Positions 10,682 to 22,700 of a DNA stretch of 64,000 nucleotides are shown here, in pieces. The stretch is from Acorus gramineus (taxonomy: Eukaryota > Streptophyta > Magnoliopsida > Acorales > Acoraceae), in contig JAUJYN010000012.1 in NCBI GenBank assembly GCA_030737835.1, positions 11,642,729 to 11,706,728 on the forward strand, given 5' to 3'. The notes below the pieces were generated by a model. The model was given only the letters and a program-made list of their open reading frames with translations, made no database searches and was not told where the DNA came from. The translations under genes and the position numbers were made by a program. Position 1 is the first letter of the stretch. Every line of letters begins with the position of its first letter.

Positions 10682-12113
10682 ACAACAATTACAAAGTGTT
10701 CCACTAAATGTGTTACGGTTTCCCTGCCTGCCTGGTAAGGGATATAGTCTATAAATATTATTTATAAAAGAGATATGAATTGAATGTATATAGTTTTATA
10801 ATTTTTTAATATATTATATACTGATACAGTAAAATATATACTTTGTTATGTGATTTGGTATGACCTAATGTTTGAGGGAGTTGCAAAAATGTGAGACTAA
10901 TAAATTATAAGAATAGGGTTCTAGACTAATTTGATGAACCTTTAAGATGTGTTTGTGCACAAATTTGAAGGGAAAATGAATGAAAGTGAAGAAATTTATG
11001 TTAAAGGGAAAGTAGTGGAAAATAAAATAGCTTCTATATTTTTATGATGTTTGTGCATTTGGTGAAAAAAAATTTCATCACTTTCTCTCAAATTTGCACT
11101 TACGGAAAAGGGAATGTTTTTTCTCTTTTTTCTAATAAGATAAAATAAGATAGAGAAAATGACAGAAATTTTTTTTTTCCATTGTTTGACACAAACACTA
11201 GATTTGTAAATGATCAAAGAAAAAAATTTCCTTTTCAATCATTTTATTTCATTTTCACTTTAGCACAAACATACTCTTAAAGTTTCAAAATTTTAATATT
11301 GGCTTTTATACAAACAAAATGTGAAGTGTTTATGATAACTTCTTTTTACCCATCTAACAGCCGCCTAGCTGGTACCTATGACCGTGTGATAAATCAAGCA
11401 AAGTCCATCTGACTTAAGATTAATTGGGTTGCCCTTATTTTAACTTGATAATAAAATATTATTATTAATTTACTAGTATTTATTATTATACTAAAAAATC
11501 ATACTCTCAATATAATAAAACTTCCTACTAATTCTATATCTTTCATTTATTGTTTTATATTTTTTCTTATTTTTGACATATTAATAATTATTTAAATATT
11601 TTCATACAAGAATTTCTTCACTGAATGAGCAACTCCGATTCTGAGTTTTGAGTACTCTTTGCGGGCGTAGATGTGGATCCACCTATACACTGTAATAATA
11701 TAGTATACATTGTGTTATCATAATATACGAAAATAAAAAATATTTTTTAAAACAAAAAGGATACACAAGTGTATCTCAGTGTGTGTGTACACACATTTCA
11801 AGTTTTCACAGTATGTATTTCAATGAATGAATGTATGTTTTTTTAAAAAAAATTAAAAGAAAATCTATAAGGACTACAGATATATGATCTGTACATAAGG
11901 ATGAACACACCATTTTCCAAATCTGTCCCTTCATTTTCATTAATTTTATTAGTTGCTAATAACATCCAAAGATACAAAGAGAAACCAAACAAAGTTTTGG
12001 AAACAGATCACACATTCTCATCTATGTCAAACTCTCATTAAGATTGCATCCAAACAATGGAAAAACAAAACCAAGACCACCAACAACAAATCACACTCAT
12101 TCACTCACTCACA
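10682..12113. other. Intergenic DNA between phytocyanin and STP
   Basis: AT-rich DNA between two convergent genes. Around 11636-11810 there is a degenerate copy of a MITE related to the one at 49,380-49,640 (shared run ATAATATAGTATAC, then a TTATCATAATATACG run). A plausible poly(A) signal for the STP gene, AATAAA on the minus strand, lies at 11945-11950. Confidence 0.6.
11945..11950 (-). terminator. Candidate poly(A) signal of the STP gene
   Basis: AATAAA on the minus strand, 164-169 bp past the STP stop codon at 12114. The spacing is typical for a plant 3' UTR, but a single hexamer is weak evidence. Confidence 0.35.
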
Positions 12114-15100
12114 TCAAACTGTTGTAGTAGTATTGACACCCTCAACCCCATCATCATCATCCATGAACCTCTTCCAGTACCCATGCTTCTTCCAAACCCT
12201 CTCCATCATCTCATCAATGGGCACATTCTTGGTCTCGGGCAACAAAAACACCACAAACAGCCCCATCAACACAATCCACCCAGCAAAGAAGAAGAATATC
12301 CCGGCCTTCATGTGACACATCATAGACAAAAACGCCTGCGCAATCACGAAAGTGAAGAGCATGTTCGAACTGACGGCGAACGCGTACCCGGCCGTCCTCG
12401 TCTCGAGAGGGAACGTCTCGCTTGGTATGAGCCAACCCAACGGTCCCCATGACCACGCGAAGGAGGAGACGTAGACGCAGACCAAGACCACCACCCACAC
12501 CGCCACCCCCTTATCAAGGGAGTTCGTTGTGCCCAGATTGGCCATCAATAGACCTCCTATGATGCTCTGGCTTATGAACATCTGGACGCAGGCCTCCAAA
12601 AGGAGGACGCGTCTCCCCACCCGATCGACTAGCGCCACTGATACAAGGGTTGAGAGCACATTCACGGTGCCCATTATGATCGAAGAGAGAAGGGAGGCGT
12701 CGTTCTTGAAGCCGATTGTCTGGAAGAGGACCGGGGCGTAGAACATTATGGCATTGATCCCTGTGAACTGCTGGAATACCTGTTCATAGTGCCAAAGTTC
12801 GTGTGCGCGATAATTATTCAAGCAGTAATATGTATGAATGAATTTTATATGTAATATGTTCAGAACGATATGTTTTGTATGAAAGATATCTAATCAGATC
12901 GAGTACTTTAACCCTTATTTGAGTAGTGATATAAATTATTCTAAAATAAAAAAAAACTATTCCAATTTATATAAGTCATTTTTGTCAATCTAGCGAGAAA
13001 TTAAAACATTAATATCAATTTATTTTCACTTATTTCTTTTATATAAACAAATTTTTAAACTGATTAGATTTTCAAATCTCCTCTTTTAATTTCCACCACT
13101 ACGCACCTGCATTGCGATCGCGATCACAAGCTGGGGCCTGCTGCGCCGCTTCATGAGGTTGCGGAAGGGGCGCTTGACCCTCCGCGCGGCCTCGCTGGCC
13201 TCGATGAGCTCCTCGTACTCGGCGCGCACGTTGTCCGTGCCGCGGATGCGCTTCAGCATGGCAAGACCCTGATCAAGCTTCTCGCGCTCGATGAGACTCG
13301 TCGGGGTCTCAGCGATGATGAGGGAGCCGAGGCAAAGGATGAGTGCGGGGACACCGGCGAGGCCGAGGGAGAGACGCCACCCCCACGGGTGGAGGTTCGA
13401 GGTGAAGTAGTTGACGACGTTCGCGATGAAGATGCCGATCGTCACGTTGAGCTGGAAGAGGATGTTCAGGGCGCCTCGGATCCGGACCGGCGCGATCTCG
13501 GACAAGAACAACGGGACCGCCTGGATACGCGTACAAAGAGACGCGCTAGGTCAATATATACTTGGAGCTCTGATACCACTTGTTATGTAGAATGAAAATT
13601 AGTGATAACAAGAGATCAAAAAAGTACAAAGAGACACAAATTTCAAAATCTAGAGCATCCACTTAATAGTTGAAATACAAATGACAATAAGAGAATTATA
13701 AACCTTCCATTTAGTTTTCACTCTTTTCTAGCCCTCTCAACCTCTTTTTTTTTTTTTTGGTTTATGCATTGAGTGTGTATATAAATAAATCTTAATAAAA
13801 TCATTCGTATATAAATTTTTGATTGATTAGATAATATCAAGTCTTAATTAATCAATTAATTTCCTAAAAACAATCTTAATCAATCAAGTCCATTAGGTGT
13901 TCACTGTAAAAGACTCCATCCAATCTGGTACACCTCATATTAGTGTCTTGATTGAGAAAAAAAATTAATTGTTTCCAATATATTATATATGAGCTGGAGT
14001 ATACTAGCTATCTAGGGGTAGTTTTGTAAAACTGGTTAAAAAAAATATGATTTTAATTAAATTCGTTTAATAAAACTTTATTCCTAAAAAATTCACTTTT
14101 TTAACTTTTTCAAAAAAAAAAAAATAATCTTCATATTAAAAAAATGAAACAAATACTTTAATTATAAAACAGACTTTTCATCTAATAATTGAGTTTTTAC
14201 CTGGTTGGCGAATCCTACTCCGACACCTAGGAGGATACGGCCAATGATGAGCATGGCAAGGTCCTGGGCGGCGGCGTTGAGGACAACGCCAACGAGGAAG
14301 AAGAGGGAGGCAGCCTGCATGGTGGGGCGACGGCCGAAGCGAGTGCAAGACCTGGAGGCGACGAAGCTGGAGACGAGGGCGGCGAGGTAGAGGGAGGAGG
14401 TGAAGAGCTGGAGATGTTGGTTGTCATATTTACAATAGTTGTTCTCCGTCGCGTGGTGCTTCCTCACGTACACCGTCGGGAAGAATTTCAACAGGAAGTC
14501 ATCCATGGAGGTCACGCCCCCTAGTTAATTAATTAATTAATTAGTGAGGGGCACAGTGATTTGATCAATTTTTTTGTGTCTTTTGAGATAATTTGATTTG
14601 ATTGTATAAATTTAGAATGCAATTCTTGAATAAACCAAGGCTATCAGTTTGGAAACTAGTGATTTCGTATAAAGTAATTTAATAAAATTCACTTTCTATG
14701 ATGTTCATCTCTTTATGTTTTTTTAAAAACATGCATTTTGTACTTAAAAATTATAATATATTTTTTAATTTAATAAAATCACACTCAAGTGAGTTTTTAA
14801 ATGCTACTTAAGAATGAAAAAAATTCAGAAACGTAACGTATATAGCCCCAGGCCAATGTGGATGATAAATGATTGACCATTTTTGGATAATAAATTTCAG
14901 AAAAATTATAAATAAAATCATTGGACCAAGGCAAAGTTTGAATTAACATAAATGATCCTTATAAATGGGATGGGGTCCTATGTCAACGTCCTTTTTAATA
15001 GACATTGATAATTAGGTTCAATCATTTAAAAATAAATAATAAGTGAAGCCATAATTGCAACCAATGAAATTTTTTTTGTGATTTGATTGTATGAATTTGG

Positions 15101-16183
15101 AATGCATTTCCTGAATGACTAAGACTGTCTAAATATGTTTAAAAGGTATGATTTTATATAAAATAACTTAATAAGATTCAATTCCTAAAAAAACTCTCCT
15201 TCTATACTTTTTAAAAAGCACACTTCTTAGATGAATTTGAAATGCATTTTTGAATAAGCTAAACATAAAAGGAGTTTTTTTTTTTTTTTGTTGAAAAAAC
15301 ATAAAAGTTCATGTAGGTGATCTAGTAATGGAATGTGTATATATAGCCCAAGGCCAGTGTGGATGATAAATGGTAGGCCATTTTTAGATAATAAATTTCA
15401 GAGAATTAAATAAAATCAACACTTTTTGGACCAGACAAAGTTTGAATGAACATAAATGATCCTTAAATGGGATGGGCTGTCCCTTGTCAACGTTCTTTTT
15501 AATTAACATTTGACAATTAGGTTCAATTTTTTAAAAAATGAATAAATGGGGAAGACATAACTTAATCAACCGATTTTTTTTATATACAAAATTATAGTCC
15601 AATTAAAAAAATTATATATATAAATTATTATAAGGAAAATGAAATTAATTAAATTTCAGAAATGAGACTTGAGAGATTAAAAATGAAATAATATTAGCTT
15701 TATATAGTAGTTAGGATTCTAATCAAAATATGACATTAGAAATTTGAATAATATTTATTATTATGGATAATTTTAATTAGGAGATCATGGAATAGGGTGA
15801 ATAAAACCATGTTTATTTGTAAAAAAAAAGTAGGTGAGTTTAGTCAAACTAGGATAAATGAGAATAAAATGATATTGACATTTGATGTTCCCAACCGATA
15901 ATAAAAGTTTCAAAAGTTTGAAATTTTTTTTTATAGAAAAAGTAGATCCTGCTATCATCATTTTCATTACAAATGGTGTGTGATTACAAATCCGAATGAG
16001 ATGAGAGGATAAAAGTAAAATAACAAATAAAATATAATAGTTACCAGAAATGCCGATATCGTAACCGAACATGAGACCCCCGGTGGCGGCGATGATCCCA
16101 CAAATCACCACATATATTGTGATCTTCGCCTCAAATTGCTGTGAACTGCCATTTTCTGGCTTCGAAAGTACCACGGCAGGCAT
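12114..16183 (-). CDS. H+/monosaccharide symporter, STP family (STP6/STP8-like)
   Basis: Four coding exons on the minus strand: 16183-16045, 14520-14201, 13520-13107 and 12779-12114. All junctions are GT-AG and in frame; 512 aa, the usual STP length. It is a 12-helix major-facilitator sugar porter that imports hexoses with protons across the plasma membrane. Residues matching the AtSTP10 mechanism are present: Asp42 (FGYDIG) as proton site, Arg141 (GRILLG), Cys76 (NYCKYD) and Cys446 (SMMCH) that would staple the extracellular lid, and sugar-site QQFTGIN at 294-300. Signatures RFGRRP (107-112), DRVGRR (343-348) and PETK near the C-terminus are intact. Wording such as [15 protein letters not shown] and [16 protein letters not shown] is closest, from memory, to the STP6/STP8 branch. 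Intron 2 carries an LTR-retroelement remnant. Confidence 0.95.
13567..13900 (-). mobile_element. LTR-retroelement remnant in STP intron 2 (PBS signature)
   Basis: On the minus strand 13567-13578 reads TGGTATCAGAGC, the initiator-Met tRNA primer-binding site used by most plant copia elements and identical to that of the copia element at 58742-58753. It is preceded on the same strand by CTACATAACA, which looks like an LTR 3' end. The rest of the LTR would run rightwards; its outer limit (about 13900) is a guess. The site is only 47 bp from the exon 3 acceptor. No coding domains remain. Confidence 0.45.
14586..15565. repeat. Two-copy tandem duplication (about 480 bp) in STP intron 1
   Basis: Copy 1 (about 14586-15070) and copy 2 (about 15075-15565) share, in the same order, a segment starting TTTGATTGTAT, the run GTGGATGATAAATG, then CATAAATGATCCTTA and AATTAGGTTCAAT. 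Both copies are clearly diverged with small indels, so the duplication is not recent. Confidence 0.7.
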
Positions 16184-16258
16184 CTTCTCTTCTCAATTTT
16201 CTTCCTTTTCTTTTCTTCTTCTTTTATAGGGAAAAAAAATACACAAAAAGATTTCAAA

Positions 16259-16272
16259 AGAGAGAGAGAGAG
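16259..16272 (-). repeat. (CT)7 tract in the STP 5' leader
   Basis: Seven CT units in the sense (minus) orientation about 76 bp upstream of the STP ATG. CT-rich leaders are common in plant core promoters. GA/CT tracts also precede the phytocyanin, CLC-d and SMT1 starts in this window. Confidence 0.8.
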
Positions 16273-16379
16273 CCAACCCTTCAATACTGACAAAAGAAAG
16301 ATAGATAGGCTTTTGTAAATGGTGGTGAAAGGTGGGATCACCAAAGGGGATGCAAAGAATGAAATGCAATTTAAGCTCC

Positions 16380-16386
16380 TTATATA
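16380..16386 (-). promoter_or_regulatory. TATA box of the STP gene
   Basis: TATATAA on the minus strand, about 200 bp upstream of the ATG at 16183, followed by AGGAG. It would place the transcription start near 16350 and the (CT)7 tract in the leader. Confidence 0.5.
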
Positions 16387-16534
16387 ATATCTGAGAGTGA
16401 CGAATTTAGACAAAAAGTAAATTTTTTGACTTTTCTAAATTTGGGCTATTGAATTGGGAATCTGAACCGTCAGATGAGTTTATTTTATGTTTTGTTTTGG
16501 ATTAGAGGATTTGGATTTTGTGCCAAAATTGGAA

Positions 16535-16549
16535 TTTGACAAAGTCAAA
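16535..16549. promoter_or_regulatory. Inverted pair of W-boxes upstream of STP
   Basis: TTTGACAAAGTCAAA is a palindrome of two W-box cores (TTGAC) about 155 bp above the predicted TATA box. WRKY factors bind TTGAC. Some STPs are known to be pathogen- or wound-induced, so WRKY control is plausible but inferred. Confidence 0.4.
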
Positions 16550-17262
16550 TTGGCCTTAAATAGGTCCTATATTTTTTAATTATTGAATGGGATATCACGT
16601 TTTAAGGGGGGGAATTTTGTGGTGGTTACAGGTCACGTAAAAAAGATTCGACTATATAATGCACATTATGGGGGTCCGTCTGTTGCTACAATAAGCCTAG
16701 CATATTTACTTCATCAGAGAATCAGATAGTGACGAACCTTAAACGTGTTTGTTGAAAGAAGGATAATGTGTGAATATATGATTATTATTCAAAACAAAAA
16801 AAAATATTTTTTTTTAATATGAATATAAACTGTAATAGTTGTGTTCCATGACAGGTAAAAACTCAATAGTTTTAGGAGTCATGATTTGTTATATTGTAAG
16901 TAACAATCTTATCCAACATATACCAATTAGAAAATTTGAAAAGTGTTGTAAATACATGCATATGAACATGTATATAATTGTAGATGCATGTAATTGTGGA
17001 TGACCTCTTGATGCATGTATACATTAGTGTATCAAATTCATTATAAATTCATGTATGTTGAAAATGCATAAATAAGAGTCATTATGATTATTTTTCCAAT
17101 AAATAAGGGTTTGTCAAACATGAAAAGGAATAGAAATAAAATGAATTCTTGAAGAATATAGTTTCTCTACACCTCTTGTGCTCCAATCTCTTTTGTAATT
17201 TTTTTTGTGTTTTCATCTCTTTCCCTTTTATTTTATAACAAAACGGATTTTTTATTGAAAAA

Positions 17263-17798
17263 GGAAAAATTCAAATAAACCCCTGTGAACTGCCTGAAAT
17301 CTATATAACCCCTTGAGTTTTCCTAAAGTCTCTATAACCCCTGAAAACATTTATGTAAATCCAAATAACCCCCTAAGTTAATTTTCCATTGACATATGAG
17401 GAATATCCTATGAATATTCTGTTTGGTTAACCCACTGAAAATACAGTACACCAAAAAATAGTACAATTTATTAAAAATGCAAAGAACCTTTTACACATAA
17501 CGATTTTACCCCTCCGTATAGATTATAAAACCCTATCTGGAAGGATAAAATCATCATTTATAAAGAATTTTTCACATTTTAAACACATTTTAAAAGTTTT
17601 TTTTGGTATACTATATTTTCAATCAAGTTTAATCAGATTGAATATTAGCAGAATAATCCTAATTTTTCAATAAAATTTAACTCAGGAGGCTATTTGGATT
17701 TACATAGGTGTTTTCAAGGGGTTATACAAACTTTAAAAGAAGTCAAGGGGTTTTAGGATATAAGACAATTTATAGGGGGGTATTTGGATTTTTCCCTT
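17263..17798. repeat. Fold-back repeat, CCATATAACCCCCTG family, copy 3
   Basis: It starts GGAAAAATTCAAATAAACCC and ends as the mirror image (GTATTTGGATTTTTCCC). Internal segments match the copies at 3014 and 4093. It is non-coding, and I could not see a matching target duplication. Confidence 0.55.
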
Positions 17799-19727
17799 AA
17801 TAAAAACCAAAAAAATGGATACACCGATAAAATATACTGTCAAAATAAAAATATTGATATCTTCATTTTGTCCCTCTCGAACAAAATTTGCAACGTGATT
17901 TTAAATGAATATATATAAAAAAAAGTTAGATAAAATTCATTTTAGAGTTCAGTCCATCTTTTCGAATGACAAATGGTGAAGTTAAAACGGTTTAAATTTT
18001 TCTCTCGTATTTTTATAGTTTTAAGCTCCATGCGAATTCAACCTTCCTATATTGTTCACATGATAGTGTATCTTATTAAAATGAAGTTTATACACCAAAT
18101 AAAATTTACATTCATTTGATGGTTCAGATATCAAGTTAAACATCTGGTTGGGTACAACCAATTTGGATAAGTAAATATAAATAAAATAACAATAATAATA
18201 TAATAAGATGTTGTAGGCTTGCAGCTTGTTTACCAGGTGTTGCGAGACCTACAATAAAAACTTATCTAAATCCAAAAATACACATTGCTTGGTATAAAAT
18301 ACAAAATTCCTCATTTTGCTTCTCAACTATCTAAATTTGGGGCTAGCTTTATAAGCCTTGTACACTACATTTTTTTTTCCCCTAAAAAGCTTCCAACACC
18401 CCCATCGTTTTGTTTTTTTTTTTTTTTTTTTTTTTTCATACTACAATGAATGAATTATACATAAAATGAACTATCACAATGCACCTCAGATTTTTTTTTT
18501 TTGATATCGGATGGACTCCCCGTGGTTGACCTTACGGATGCACCTCTGATTTTGCATGATGCAAAAATACAATATATGCAAAACTAATAAAGACTGATCT
18601 GCAGGTGAAGATATATGAACAAGCTCAATGTTGTGTCTGTATTAGAAGGCTATTGAGAAGTGGATGCTCTGTCTCTCCTTGTCTATATGTTGGTCTTCTA
18701 ACAGGCTGTTGAGCCCTGTCAAAAACAAAAGCATGCACCTTCAGCCAAAAACATTAGAATAGAAAAAAAAAAGGGTTCTCAATTGAATAGGCGCATGTTC
18801 ATTCTCGCGCATTAGAAAGAATATAACCCACAGTGTTTGACAGGGCATCATCTTAAAGCCAGCCATAATGGTCTACTAAATGCAGGGTCTGAAACTTCAA
18901 ATCATTAAATAGATGCATGGATGCTAACTAATATCGATTCTATATTTAAATGCTCTACTTCCTTTAGGAATGTAATACCTTACATGCTGTCATATAAGTT
19001 ACAACATAGAAAGAAAATCTTCACTTCAAAAACTTTGCAGTTCAGACCCATTATTCCACAGAGAAGTTTTAATTGCGACCAAGAGTTAACGACGCTAAGC
19101 CTAGCTAATAATTAGATCAATAAAGCTAACCCAACATTTGATGGGATAAACCCTGTCGGTTAGTCATGGTTAGTGTTATATGGTAAACTCCACAACCAAA
19201 TGACTCTTTATTGTCGTTTGTCAAGCAGGATACATGAATATTATAGGCAAAAAACAGGCAACCAGATGTTTCCAGGCAATGCATGATCAAATTTCAGAAA
19301 GCTTGTAGTTTCTATAGTTATTACTCTCACCAGTCTAATCCATTTCCATGAAGATGACCTACCTCTCAAGTCTCCAATACATGGACTTCGAAAGGAATTG
19401 ACAAAAAGACTGCAGACTCCATTGCAGATATATAATCATAAACTCCTTTAGAGGTGTCATGATCTCAGTTTTCTACACCAATTCCTACATGCTACAACAA
19501 TCTTTCACAAAACCTCAATTCCGGATGCATACAACAGCTACGCAAAGACACAAGTGGAAACTGAAAACTGGGCATGGGCATTGTAACAAATTGCTCATGT
19601 AATAATGGATGTGAAATATGGAATAAGTAATATAAGAATATAGGTTTGCATTATACAACAAAACATGAACATATGATAAACTAGTACTACAGAATAAAAG
19701 AAGAGAGATAATGTAGGTATGGATTCA

Positions 19728-22700
19728 TCAAGACCTTACACTAGTCGATTGAAGCTCCAATGTTGCTGAGTCCTCATTTTCCTGTAACTCAACTCAGTAA
19801 GTCGTTTATATGAACTCACACATGCAAGGACAGAGAGCACATTAGTGAAAGTGTTCGACAAAGTACCTCCATTAACAAATCTTTCCTCGTGATCAAACCA
19901 ATGACGTGAGATGCCCGTGGGACAACAAATATATGCCTCAATCCTAGTTGACGAAAAAGATTATATACCTGTATATGACACAATTTTTTATTATTATTAT
20001 TAATCTTTCAAAAAAGATGTTGATTATTACAAGGTAAGAAACATGCATTAAGACCTTGGACAAGGACATGTCTTCCGGCACAATATAAGGGCAAGGGTTA
20101 AGAAAAGGTCCAAGATCTATGTACATATCCAGATCATCTCGAGTCAAATGAATTTTCTCTATGGACAATCCTTTGCTTGAGACAGGTTTAACGAAGTCAC
20201 TGAAGTTGTGCCTGGATAAGAGAACTAAACCACTTAATCCAAGAATTCACGCACGATTGAAATTGAAAAAGATATGGAAACACATATCAAGATTTTGCTC
20301 ACCTAATTGGCATAGAACCATCACAAGGAAAAGGGCTATTCTGAAAATCTGTCTTTGACTCTAGAAGTACTAACAAGTGACTGCATAAAATAAGCACAAG
20401 CACATGCCAAATTGATATTCTTGTCTTGTTGGCTTTGATGACCAGGTATTCAATGGTTCATCTTTCAGAAAAACATAATCATCGTAAAGAAAATATTTTG
20501 AACATCATACCTTCTCAAGATGAGCCCAATGACGCGCATCTCTCCATTATGCCCACGTTCCACCACCTGATGCCAAAATGAAAATATCAAGCACCAGAAG
20601 ACAGTTCCATAACAGAAATACCAAGAAGATTATTTGCTTACTGGAAAACCATTATGTTTGTTGCTTTGCAAAACAGAAACTACATCTGCTACCTTTACGA
20701 CACGAGAGAAGTAAACCACCTTCCATGGATGATAGGAGAAAAATCAGCAGAAAATAATACATAAATAAAAAAAAAAGTATTACAATAGATTGAACTGTCA
20801 AAAATCCTTCCAATTTCTCCACAATTTTCAACCTTTTGATTCCGACAGGCCTCGCGTGCTGTCATATTTCGCATATACTGTTTTGGCCTGGTCTCTAATA
20901 ACGGGATTCCTCTCAGACGAGCTTGCTCTTCGTATAAACCTTCATTGAAGGCATCACCAACAGCCTGTAAAAAGGAAAGGAAACAAGTTTCTGAGGAAGT
21001 TCATATTGACAATATTGTGCATGAAATATTAAAGTCAAATTGCATACTTTTGATATAAGAAGAACAAGCATGATCAAAGGCAACAGCTTCAAGTTATTAG
21101 TGATCTCGACCATAATGACACAAAGGGAAACTGTCATCCTCATTGAACCTCCAAGAAAAGAAGCAGCACCAAGTAGAGCATACCTGAAGAAAAGAGAAGC
21201 ACTCGAGAAGTTTAATCAGTGGAAACCAAGAGGTGCCTAATAGTCACACCCATTAAACACTTGTGAAATACCTCCATGATACAAGGTCTATATAATAATT
21301 TATATAGTATATTGGTAGTACATATTTTATTGATGAATCAGTACACCGTAATGTTAAACCAAAAACTATTTATAGGGATTAAAGAAGCTACAATAATCCA
21401 CAGTGGTCCACTGGTAAATTCATTTATCTGAATAGTGTGAAACTCACGTTCCCTCCTCCACATTGAGCTTCTTGTAATACGTAACCACAAACATCCCAAC
21501 AAGCCGTCCATATGTTGATCCTATCATGATTCCAGGAACAAATTGGCCAGCTGGAACAGCAGTTCCAAATGTTACAACAGCTAGAGAATAGAACATAGCC
21601 TGAAAAGGTAGATAAAGAGAAGAATGGTGCTTGAGAATGGTATCTACACTACTGGCTTCATCGAGCAATACAACAGATGCAGAATCATGGCTTATGTAAA
21701 GCCTAAATGAGTGGCAAAGCATTTTTATTAAGTAATCTCCCGACTAGACAGTAGATAATTAATGCCCAGCAACCGATAGAAAGGAAATCCGAGAATGCAG
21801 TATACTGTATGGTCTCATTTATTTAAAAAAAAAAGAAAGGCAAAACCCAGTCTTCAAGGAAGATCTGAGAATCTTAAGAGGATGCAGCTGTATGGTCTCA
21901 TTTATTAAAAAAAAAAAAGAATAAAAGGCAATTTTCCCCGGTTTTCAAGGAAGATGTGAGAATCTGTAGAGATAGTTTTGAGTAATGGCCAATAGTTTCA
22001 GGAAAAAAATATATATTGGTTATTGATAAGCCAATATGATAATTATGCCAATGGTATCAGCCTATACTAATGCATTTAGGTTCGTATTTGTTAGTTTTTC
22101 AAATGCAGAGACACACATAAATGACAATCCATGTGCCATATCCAGATGTTTGGAAATGGAATCTTAAAAAGGCATCATAAAATTCACAAGAACAAGTAGT
22201 TGTGACTTTTTTTGCTGGTTCTTCATTTTGACCTGATGAAATCATAACAGATGTTGTTGCTCTATTTGTTAGGATGCTAAAAATGATTCTTTATGCATCA
22301 AGATTGCCAAGATAAGTGATTTATAGATATCAAAAACTGAATGTATCCCTAAATATCATACAATTCATTTGTTTGATCTAAAAAAACTATTAAAAGGAAT
22401 GTGAAAGATGACATTGTTGCCACTACACGACTACTCATTTGTATTAAATTCAACCTAAGATACAGCAAGTCAGCAACAAATAAATCCAGAAAATCATATT
22501 GGACTCAGCACAAGGAGTAGCAAGTCCCATGAACACAGACCAAGAAAAGAAATAGAGAGAAGATTGACTAAAGAAATGACAAAATACCAGAAAGGTCAAA
22601 AGGCTTTGAGCACTGTACTCATGAATTGTCTTTGCACTAAATAAATTGCGAATGGCGTCATCCTGCAACCAATAACATGAATGAATAATAGAGAAACCAC

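Larger units (their letters stand above)
16400..19727. other. Intergenic region between STP promoter and CLC-d 3' end
   Basis: It contains the STP promoter, a fold-back repeat at 17263-17798, a long poly-T run at about 18412-18436 and non-repetitive transcribed-looking DNA (about 18600-19727) that is probably the CLC-d 3' UTR and flank. I found no further gene. Confidence 0.6.

Noticed and set aside
12214-14427. GC-rich open frames overlapping STP exons (e.g. 12214-12498, 13309-13536, 14205-14390)
   Set aside because: Shadow frames of the STP exons; the minus-strand exons give a complete intact transporter.
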